From Pavlovales sp. CCMP2436 (Eukaryota > Haptophyta > Pavlovophyceae > Pavlovales): a stretch of DNA of 14,826 nt. This document shows positions 1-7,213 of this stretch, in pieces. Location: positions 19,192 to 34,017 of the forward strand of contig MU631718.1 of NCBI GenBank assembly GCA_026770615.1. Reading direction: 5' to 3'. The notes below the pieces were generated by a model that did no database searches, was not told where the DNA came from, and saw only the letters and a list, made by a program, of their open reading frames with translations. A program made the translations under genes and the position numbers. The first letter of the stretch is position 1; every line of letters begins with the position of its first letter.

Positions 1-482
1 TTGACGGTGTTGAGCTTGGCCTCGATCGGGCCGATGCTGGCGTTCGGGCCGTTTAGGTGGGGGCCGGGTAGTGCGAGGCCGAATACCCTGTCCTGGGCAC
101 GAGCTTTCCTGAGATCCCTCGAACAACAGTTATATACTCTCTCTTTTTGTTTAAATATAATTTGAATAAGTTTCGCACACTTTTTGCTCGTGAATGTTAA
201 GCCATATGAAAGGCAGAGTCAAAGTCAGAGTCAGAGTCAAGGTGATAGGCCGTAAAAACATGTAGCTGCTCAAAAAATTGTGAACCAGCCCCAGGTCCGT
301 AGGATCCTCATCGATCCAACACAAGATAGACTTGCACATTTACCAATACGCCATAGGAAACCCCTACAAAGACTCGTTTTTCCACAAAAGCAGAGCACTC
401 TTCGCAGGCGCCAGGGTGACCCACTGGCATCACAAGGGGGACCAAGACGAAAACATCTCGCCAGCTCTCCAAAACCTTCTGA
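1..482. other. Non-coding or decayed sequence upstream of the retroelement relic
   Basis: No gene can be supported here. The first 120 bases are GC-rich and the next 150 AT-rich. All plus-strand frames contain stops. Frame 2 (about 302-580) is open for about 90 codons and could be an older, frame-shifted part of the retroelement that follows, but I recognise no domain in it. A short stretch near 85-118 (words CTGGGCAC and CTGAGATCC) resembles 3360-3384 just inside the right arm of the foldback element, so part of this DNA may be related repeat material. Confidence 0.4.
215..238. repeat. Short hexamer tandem repeat (AGAGTC/AAAGTC)
   Basis: Four consecutive hexamers of the form AGAGTC, with one AAAGTC variant, lie in AT-rich DNA. 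It is a simple repeat with no sign of function. Confidence 0.7.
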
Positions 483-2309
483 CAAGCGCAGCACTCCAGG
501 CCTTGCCCCGATTTGCTGCATCCACAGGCGCCAGATCCCACACGGCACACCTCCGGAACGCTCATCTGCAAAAAACATGACAAACCACTCGGAACAGACC
601 TTCCTCAAAGCTCTCACGTAACTGACGTAGCAGTCGATGGCTCCCACATGGAAAGAACCCTCGAAATCCCAGCTCGAACAGCAGGAGGAGTTGCCTACCT
701 AGTGAACTATACAGACGGCAGACGGGAGATACACATGACTAACGCCATCCGAGCGGGGGACAAAGACGCACTAGACAGCCAACTTACAGCTGCGACGCTC
801 AGCCTCCGACTAAAATCCCTCCACAAATAGGCAACACTCACTGCATCGTGGGACTGCCTAAACCCCCTGAGACACCTGTGGCGCTCAAACCCAATTTGTA
901 AACCAGCCACCGACGCCGATACACAAACCCACCACCAATCCGCAGACGAGATAGCCACACCAAGCCGACAGTCACAACTCCAAAGACTCAGAGAACTCCT
1001 CACACGCAATACCGACACCGGCCAAACTCACACTTTCAAGCACCAAAAAGCACACAAATACGACACCTTCCTCAGACCACTGATAGTAAAGCCAACAGTG
1101 GACGCAGCCAACCAAGTTTACATCATCGACAACGAGGGAACCAATGCTCTCATCGCCAAGGCAAACGAGATACAACCAGCACCCACAGTAGGGGGAGCAC
1201 CAACCCTATCTTATGACGCAGTGCATGTGACGCTGAACGTATGCGCTGACTGGGCCGCGAGACAAGTCTCAGTAGGGGGCCAAACCCCTTTCCACGATCT
1301 AGGCCCTTGCGCATGCCCCCCAGCAAAGTACAGCGCTTCCGATAAGGATGGAAAGTTCATCGACCACACACCATCCACCATCCGCCGGGCAGTCACAGAA
1401 GAGACAGGAAATCTCGCAATGCTCGCCCACATCCAAAAAGATGCCATGGACCAGATTAGACGCGCACAAAAACATGCCATCTGCACCAAAGATCGAACAG
1501 ACCTATGGCCAGAAGAGTCAATAGCCTCCCTAAAACCACCCCTGGGCAACGGCACAGAGGCAGGGCAGCGCATATACACGCGATGCATGTCAGGCACTAT
1601 GGCCTTCAATGCTAAACGGACAATAGACACACCAGAACTCCTCGACGTAACCCTTTTCGAGGGCGGACCCAAACTCTCAACTAAGTGCCCCTTCTGCCTC
1701 AAAAAAGGCTACCAACCAAAAGACGGAACCGACTCAGTCGAACATATTATGTACACGTGCCCAGCAACAACCACACAACTCAACCAACGTCGCGACGCAA
1801 TCACTCACCGCCTCTTCAACCACACTGCATCACTACGGGAAATAGAAGAAATAGCAGACTCGTCCCTTAGCCACCCAGACGCCCACGCCGGAAGCGTCTC
1901 AATCGCAACCTGAGATCTAGTACTGGAATGCAAAAATCGCAATAAGGGATGGGTGTACAAGACCGGCTCCATCCAAAATATACTCCTAACAGCTACAGTA
2001 GCCCTAGTAGTGGAACGAAGTTCAATTACCAAAGGACAGACCTCAAACCAGCCGGACCCGGAAGATGATACACCAGACGCCGATAACGACAGTGAGTCGA
2101 ATTTCAACCTCTCAGGAACGCACAACGTTGACGCATTTGCAGACAAACTCTATCGCCGCAAAGGCCACACCGACACACACCACAACCAAATCGCAAGAAG
2201 AAAAGCAGCCCGCAAGAAATTCTCCCCAGCCAAGAAGGACTCCCCCAAACGCCCTCACGCACAAGATGACACGCCGCCTGTTGGAAGAGGGAGCCGAATA
2301 TATTTATGA
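483..2309 (+). pseudogene. Decayed retroelement-type ORF: possible RNase H-like region, then zinc-finger-like motif
   Basis: One plus-strand frame stays open from just after a TGA at 480-482 to a TGA at 2307-2309, about 608 codons. It is broken only by TAG at 828-830 and TGA at 1911-1913, and the protein character is continuous across both. Near 624-650 it reads VAVDGSH, and near 1236-1260 CADWAARQV, which resemble the first and last acidic motifs of RNase H, although the middle Glu and Asp are not convincing. Near 1686-1770 CPFC is followed by VEHIMYTCP, a C-x2-C...H-x4-C pattern like the zinc-binding motif of non-LTR retrotransposon polyproteins. The C-terminal 70 residues are very basic. 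Composition is less GC-rich than the cellular genes. There is no usable ATG near the start, and no reverse transcriptase or endonuclease domain is visible, so this is a 3' fragment. The assignment to a LINE-like element is inference; the long disrupted frame is directly seen. Confidence 0.55.
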
Positions 2310-2421
2310 TAGAGATTCAAGCTGGCGTCTGACTGTTCTGAATGTTGTGCTGGTCTGAGCGCTGCGTCGCCCATTGCCTGCTGCGTGCCTTAGTTGGCTG
2401 CGCTGGCTTGGGCGCCACCGC
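2301..2421 (+). repeat. Left terminal inverted repeat of the foldback element
   Basis: This is the reverse complement, with a few mismatches, of 3393-3513. Its outer 60 bases also match the left arm of the short element at 11365-11524. The last nine bases of the retroelement frame overlap its start. Confidence 0.8.
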
Positions 2422-2664
2422 ATATATATTAATGTAGGGGGGTTCGGGCTGGCGGTACGTTTCAAGTTCAAGTCAGGCTGATCTTAGCTCTCCGACGCAG
2501 GCTCCTACGCGCTACGCCGAAGTGTGGAGCTGGTAGAAGTGGTGGATGATGAGGAAGCCGAAATATATATTTTTAACCCCTCAGACCCCTGGCCTTATCT
2601 GGGGGCGGAAAATAATACCTAAAGCAATTAAGAAACATCAGACATTGGGGCTTCGGCAAACTAA

Positions 2665-3111
2665 GGGGTCGAAATCCGAATGAGTGGCGCGATTCCGCAC
2701 TGGGGAGGGGGAAAAGTGGTGGCCGGGACGAAGTAGACATTGGTCACCTCTGCGCGATAAGTGTCGATAGCTGATGTCGAATAGAGCCCTCCTCGACGGT
2801 CAGAGCCCACCTCGTGTGCCTCCCGGGTGCCTCTAGGGTAGACAACATACTTCGTGTAATTAACATTTTCGATTCTCAGCGTTCGGAAGCGAAAAGAAAG
2901 CAATGGTTCCCGAAGTGGTGCCGCGGAGTTAGTTGCAGATTCGTGAATGGGGCGGGCGGTAAACCAGATTCGTGAATGGGGCGGTGCCCCATTCACGAAT
3001 CTGCAACAATCTCCGCGGCACCACCTCCGGTTCCTGAGTTGCTCCGGAGGATTTTCACCGGACTTTTTTCGATTTTCCCCCGGGACTGGCCACTAATTCG
3101 GATTTTGACCC
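2665..3111 (-). mobile_element. Harbinger-like MITE, copy 1 (447 bp, TAA target duplication)
   Basis: The ends are imperfect terminal inverted repeats: GGGGTCGAAATCCGAAT at the left and the complement of GGGTCAAAATCCGAATTAG at the right. They are flanked on both sides by TAA (2662-2664 and 3112-3114). A 3 bp target duplication and GGG-starting ends fit the PIF/Harbinger superfamily. The element is the reverse complement of 6576-7056, with matching words throughout. It has no coding capacity, so it would depend on a transposase encoded elsewhere. It sits inside the foldback element and is therefore the younger insertion of the two. Confidence 0.8.
2938..3002. repeat. Duplicated 16-mer and perfect hairpin at the core of MITE copy 1
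   Basis: A 16-mer ending in GTGAATGGGGC occurs at 2938-2953 and 2967-2982. The second copy forms a perfect 17 bp inverted repeat (2966-2982 with 2986-3002) around a three-base GGT loop. Weaker complementarity continues outward through CCGCGG on both sides, so the centre of the element can fold into a long hairpin. Confidence 0.85.
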
Positions 3112-3392
3112 TAAGCCTCAATGCCGGTCAGAGAGAGCCAGATCAGCAATTAAGAAACTGGGCCTCACTGCCACTGGGGGCCTAAGAAACCCCGAGAAAC
3201 TGGGCCTCAGTCGGATTCCCAGCTTTCTTAATGCCCGTCTATGACTGTACTGGTCGAAATAATATTAGCGCAGCTGCTTCTCGCGCGCTGGCCCCGATCG
3301 CTGCCCAGCGTGGGAACACGACAAACAGCAACCAGCAGATCAACTCCTAACCGCCCTTGCCTGGGCACACTACCTGAGATCCATCGGCACGC

Positions 3393-3513
3393 GCGGTGGC
3401 GCTCAAGCCAGCGCAGCCGAATAAGGCACGTAGCAGGCAATGGGCTACGCAGCGCTTAGACCAGCAAAACATTCAGAATAGTCAGACGCCAGCTTGAATC
3501 CCTACCAAAAATA
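3393..3513 (-). repeat. Right terminal inverted repeat of the foldback element
   Basis: Partner of 2301-2421. It contains the words GGCAATGGGC, CAGCGCTTAGACCAGC and CAGCTTGAATCCCTA, which recur at 11450-11515. The same family recurs in decayed form at 7777-7843. Confidence 0.8.
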
Positions 3514-3714
3514 ACATCAGCTTTGTCTTGACGTCTGCACGATTGGCTGCATGATTGGCTGCAGGTCTCAGCATTCTTTGTATGCACTTTTTACAGCTGC
3601 TACGCACGCTCTGCGCCTCTGGCGGGCCCTCGCATTCCCCTCGCCAGAAGTCCTGTTACAGCTGCCGCCAGAGGGGTTCTGCCGCATTCCTCTGAGCGAA
3701 TACAGCTGCCGCCT
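3514..3714. other. Intergenic DNA with short internal repeats
   Basis: No gene is supported. GATTGGCTGCA is repeated in tandem at 3541-3551 and 3553-3563, each copy carrying an ATTGG (CCAAT-box) core. TACAGCTGC occurs three times (3592, 3657, 3701). A perfect 10 bp inverted repeat pairs 3616-3625 with 3665-3674. The region lies downstream of the unknown minus-strand gene and could include its 3' end. Confidence 0.5.
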
Positions 3715-4858
3715 TCAGCGTTCTGCCCGCAAATTTAAATTACGACCGCACCTCCAACCTGAAACCGGCTCAATCCGCGCCTCCGCAAACCCGTCCGCGA
3801 GCGCGGGGTCCACGATGCGCTGCGCCAGCCACGCCCTGGTCTGGCCCGCGAGCTTGGGCAGGCACATCGCGAGCGCCCCCGGCGCCAGATGCCCGAGGCA
3901 GCGGCCATGGAGGATGCGCGCGAGCAGCTTGACCGAGAGAAGCGAGTAGTCGTCGGCGGTGAGCGCGAAGTCGAGAGCGCTCGCCGCCACGAGCTCTGCG
4001 CCCGGGCGGAGCGTCTCGAAGAAGGTGATGGTGCGCTCGACGTAGGCGTCGCACCGTGCCTCGGCCGGCGCGCGCACGTTCTCGGACGCGATACTGCGGC
4101 GCGCGCGCTGGTCTCCCGGTGCCACCGTCGCCAGCCCGAGGCGCTTGAGCCGCTCCTCGACCACGGGTGCGCCGTACTCGGCGAGCGAATCAGCAGTGGG
4201 CCGTGCGGCCAGCCCGTCGAGCGCGGCAACCTGCCGCGCGTGCTCGGCCTTCCGTCGCCGACGCGCGCCACCCGAGAGCACGTCATCGCCCTCGTCATCA
4301 TCGTCCGCCGCCGGAGCCGCCGCCGCCTCCCCCGCCTCAGCCGCCCCCTCGCAGGTCATCGGCTCGTCACCATCGGCGACGCGCGGGACTTTGCGCCGGT
4401 GCCCGCGGCCGAGGGGCGCAGCCACGGGCGTGGCCCCCTGAGCATCGGCCTCCTCCTCCTCCGCCGCCTTCTCCTCCGCCTCCTCCGCAGCTGCCACATC
4501 GCGCTCGCATTGCCGTGCCCATTCCGCCTCCTCCGCCGCCTCTTGCTCGAGCTGCCGGCGCAGGCGTTCCGCACACTCGGCGGCCCTTTGCCGCCGCGCG
4601 CCGGCGGCCGAACCACCGCGTCTTCTCGCGCGCGGAGTTCTCCTCGAGCTGGGCGACCGGTCCGTCTCCGCCGAGCACGTGCGCAAGCACCCCGAAGGGG
4701 AGCAGCCCGAAGGGGACCTCGTAGTAGCCCCACCCGAGTATCTCACCGGAGCCTTGCCCGCCCGTCCACAGCACGCTGGGGTCATCCTCGAGCACGAGCG
4801 CGAACAGCTTGAGGGTCGCTCTGATGTCATCCATGTCGAGCTGGAGGCGCTCCGCCAT
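3715..4858 (-). CDS. Unknown protein with acidic/coiled-coil middle; apparent frameshift
   Basis: I do not recognise this family. From an ATG at 4858 one frame gives a protein-like N-terminus of about 85 residues (MAERLQLDMDDIR..., later GWGYYEVPFGLLPFG). A different frame then gives an Ala/Glu/Arg-rich coiled-coil stretch, a run of DDDDEGDD, and a C-terminal part of about 150 residues that looks helical and folded, ending in TGA at 3715-3717. Both frames stay open across the GC-rich junction near 4560-4640, so the switch point is not fixed by stops. Dropping one base from the GGGAAA-type run near 4584-4589 joins them smoothly. A short unrecognised intron is the alternative. The start is also uncertain: the N-terminal frame stays open upstream for about 20 codons (a readable DGAHDTSGRDTILF) to a TGA, so a 5' exon may be missing. 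Confidence 0.5.
3772..3799. repeat. 28 bp direct repeat, copy 1
   Basis: This is identical to 4994-5021 except for one base (A for G in the middle). It lies in the C-terminal coding part of the unknown minus-strand gene, where it encodes ADGFAEARI. A shorter, diverged third copy follows at about 5038-5066. Confidence 0.85.
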
Positions 4859-5069
4859 GAACAGGATCGTGTCACGCCCGCTGGTGTCGTGTGCGCCATC
4901 AGCGGGCGCCGCGGCGCCTCAGACGTCGCCGACGCCCGCCCCCCCGGGTAAGGATTGAAAATATGGCCAACTGGCGGCCAGTTTCCCTTCTAAAATCCGC
5001 GCCTCCGCGAACCCGTCCGCGGCGCAATCCTACCGTCGTCCGCCTCCGCAAACCTGTCTGTCGCGGCGC
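4859..5069. promoter_or_regulatory. Divergent spacer between the unknown gene and the methyltransferase
   Basis: The spacer of about 210 bp separates a minus-strand start (4858) from a plus-strand start (5070), so promoters for both may lie here. It contains a 15-base palindrome (AACTGGCGGCCAGTT, 4969-4983) next to an AT-rich GAAAATATGG, and the second copy of the 28 bp repeat. Part of 4859-4910 may be 5' coding sequence of the minus-strand gene. No promoter element is proven. Confidence 0.35.
4994..5021. repeat. 28 bp direct repeat, copy 2
   Basis: Same orientation as 3772-3799 with one mismatch, about 1.2 kb away on the other side of the unknown gene. A degraded third copy at 5038-5066 makes a short tandem pair here. 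It may mark a small segmental duplication. Confidence 0.85.
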
Positions 5070-6442
5070 ATGATGTTCATGCCGTGCCTACTCGGCTTGT
5101 CGCTCTTGCACCTCGAGGACCTCTCGGCCATTCTCGCCATGCGCTTGGGGCCGTTCCCTCCACTCCGCGCGCTGCTCGTCCTTGCGCTCGGATTCATCGC
5201 CGCGCCGCTCGTCATCGCCGGCAACCTCGCCATCCATATCGCGACGCGGCGCGCCTATCCGGGGCTGAAGATGACTGCCTTCGGTACGCGCACGCGCGCC
5301 GCTTCCGTCGCGCCCGTTCGCGAGTGCTAGCCACGCCTAGCTGCCAGCTCACTATTGTGGCTCACCCCTTGTCAGCAATCGTGACAATCCGCGCCGAGAT
5401 GCACCAGATGGGCGTCCGCGAAGACCCGCTCTCCAAGCGCCTGCTCTGCGCAATCCCGTGGGTCTCGCCGGCCGCGAGGTGGGCGGCATACTGCCATCTT
5501 TACCTCGCGCCCCTCTGGCAGTGGCGCACATACCCGCTGAGCGGCTCCCGTCTCTCGCAGCCGTCCTGGAGGGACGTCGTCTCACTGCGCACGATGCTGA
5601 TCGACGACACGCTCGCCGCTTCCGACGCTCCCCAGCTCGTGATCCTTGGCGCCGGGTTCGATAGCCGCGCGCTGATGCCCAGCTCCAAGGCCGCCTCCAA
5701 GTGGAAGCGCCGATTCGAGGTCGACTTCCCGCCGACGCAAGCTGCGAAGCGCGCCGCGGTCGAGGCAGCCGACCTCGACGCCTCCGCCACTACCTTCGTT
5801 CCGTGTGACTTTGAGCATGAGTCGTGGCTGGAGAAATTGGTGCAGGCCGGCTTTGACAAATCGCAGCGCGCAGTGTTCGTATGGGAGGGTGCGCGCCTTT
5901 CACCGTCCGCACCCAACTGCACTCCGCCCTCGCATCTAACGGGCACCTTCCATGTGCCACTGCCAAACCGCCCACGCCACGCCTACAACTATAGGCGTAA
6001 CTTACTACTTGGAGCCGGCCGCGGTCGACGCGACGGTCGCGCTGATCAAGCAGTGTGCGCCTGGCTCAACAGTCGTCTTTGACTTCTTCACGCAAGAGCT
6101 CGTGGAGGGGCGACTGATCCCCCTCGTCGCGAGTGTGCTCAGGCGGTATGCTTTTTTATTTTTTTGTGGGTGGGGGGGGATGGTCGCACTTCCTGCTATA
6201 ACAAAACTAACTTGTATAGCGGCACCTAAAATGTTGAACACTTATTCACTTCTATGATCATCATTTGCATCTCTGACATACAAAGGTACGGCGAGCCGCT
6301 CAAGTTCGGGCTCGGCAGCGAGGCCGACGAGCGGTCTGCGCAGACATGGGCGAATGTGCATGGGCTCAAGCTGCGCGAGTGCCTCAAGGGTGGCAAGAAG
6401 GGCGCGCGCTGGGGCGGAGTTCTCTCGGCGGATGTGCAGTAG
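5070..6442 (+). CDS. Membrane-anchored SAM-dependent methyltransferase, LCM-like (TIGR00027-type), four exons
   Basis: Exons 5070-5283, 5376-5888, 5995-6145 and 6286-6442 join in phase through three GT-AG introns (92, 106 and 140 nt) to give 344 residues. The stop is TAG. The first ATG-ATG pair opens the frame. Residues 30-58 are a hydrophobic segment (LRALLVLALGFIAAPLVIAG), so the enzyme is probably anchored in a membrane. The SAM-binding motif LVILGAGFDSRA is at 159-170, followed by FEVDFP at 185-190 and the family signature EGVTYYL at 242-248, then PGSTVVFDFF. These are typical of the leucine carboxyl methyltransferase-like class of putative O-methyltransferases. The substrate cannot be read from the sequence. 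The splice choices are strongly supported, because each restores a continuous conserved block. Exon 3 ends in VASVLRR and exon 4 resumes with YGEPLKFG. The gene is complete and shows no lesions. Confidence 0.85.
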
Positions 6443-6575
6443 CACCAATGATGGCAATGCAGTCTCGAGTGGCACAGGCATGATATTGATCGACATCAGA
6501 CATGATCAGTCATGGTGACCCGCTCAATGTTCACACATAAGTATATATATATAATTGATATATATATTTGGCTCA
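6443..6575. other. AT-rich spacer before MITE copy 2
   Basis: No gene is seen. It contains a TATATATATAATTGATATATATAT-type stretch near 6541-6568, interrupted by a few bases. The TCA at 6573-6575 is the target duplication of the adjacent MITE. Confidence 0.5.
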
Positions 6576-7056
6576 GGGTCAAAATCCGAATCATTAGTGG
6601 CCAGTCCGGGGGGAAATTCGAAAAAATGTCCGGTGAAAATCTTCTGGAGCAACTTAGGAACCGGAGGTGGTACCGCGGAGTTAGTTGCAGATTCGTGAAT
6701 GGGGCAGTTGCAGATTCGTGAATGGGGCGAGTTAGTTGCAGATTAGTGAATGAGGCACCGCCCCATTCACGAATTTGCATCTAACTTCGCGGTACCACTT
6801 CGGGAACCATGACTTTCTTTTCGCGTCCGAACGCTGAGGATCGGAAATGTCAGCTACATTAAGTAGGTCGTCGACCCTAGAGGCACCTGCGAGGCACACG
6901 CGAGGTGGGCTCCGACCGTCGAGAAGGGCTCTATTCGACATCAGCTATCGACACTTCGCGCGCAGGGGTGACCAATGTCTACTTCTTCGTCCCGGCCACC
7001 ACTTTTCCTCCTCCCTGGCAGTGCGGAATCGCGTCACTAAATCGGATTTCGACCCC
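6576..7056 (+). mobile_element. Harbinger-like MITE, copy 2 (481 bp, TCA target duplication)
   Basis: This copy starts GGGTCAAAATCCGAAT and ends in the complement of GGGGTCGAAATCCGAT, flanked by TCA on both sides (6573-6575, 7057-7059). It is homologous over its whole length to the reverse complement of 2665-3111, with the same asymmetry: one end starts GGG, the other GGGG. The core again carries the GTGAATGGGGC 16-mer, here three times (6690, 6713, and a diverged copy at 6741), facing an inverted copy at 6760-6774. It encodes no protein. It lies between the convergent 3' ends of the two methyltransferase genes. Confidence 0.8.
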
Positions 7057-7213
7057 TCAGCAGTGTGCGGCAGGAGACTCGTTTTCACGATCACAGACGA
7101 GATCGTGCAGACATAGACAGAATGAAGCGGTGAGGCGGATAAATATAGTTAAGCTAACCGTTACAAACGACTCGGACTGCGGAAGGCCAGCCAGTACTAC
7201 AGTACAGGTGACG

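Larger units (their letters stand above)
2301..3513. mobile_element. Foldback/TIR transposon-like element with arms of about 121 bp
   Basis: The left arm (2301-2421) and right arm (3393-3513) are reverse complements with scattered mismatches. Both begin with a TATTT..TG.TAG.GATTCAAGC outer end and run through the words GTCTGACT, GCCCATTGCCTGC and GCGCCACCGC before identity stops. The same arm is found at 11365-11524 and, decayed, at 7777-7843, so this is a dispersed family. The roughly 970 bp interior has no long intact ORF and contains a separate MITE insertion. A weak open stretch near 3262-3423 ends with a stop just before the right arm and could be the remnant of an encoded protein, but I cannot name it. 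No clear target-site duplication could be fixed, because the flanks are AT-rich. It abuts the end of the retroelement relic, which suggests that it inserted into and truncated it. Confidence 0.75.

Noticed and set aside
280..621. QGDPLAS in a plus-strand frame near 405-430, resembling a reverse transcriptase motif
   Set aside because: The neighbouring residues do not fit the RT domain, and the frame differs from the retroelement relic that follows. A short chance match is more likely.
2301..3513. CRISPR-like or integron-like array because of recurring words
   Set aside because: The recurrences are inverted arms and a MITE with target duplications, not regularly spaced direct repeats with unique spacers, and the context is eukaryotic.
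4145..4812. Long plus-strand frames rich in Pro, Arg and Ser opposite the unknown gene
   Set aside because: They are antisense to the Ala/Glu-rich coding strand and have the low-complexity composition expected of GC-rich shadow frames.
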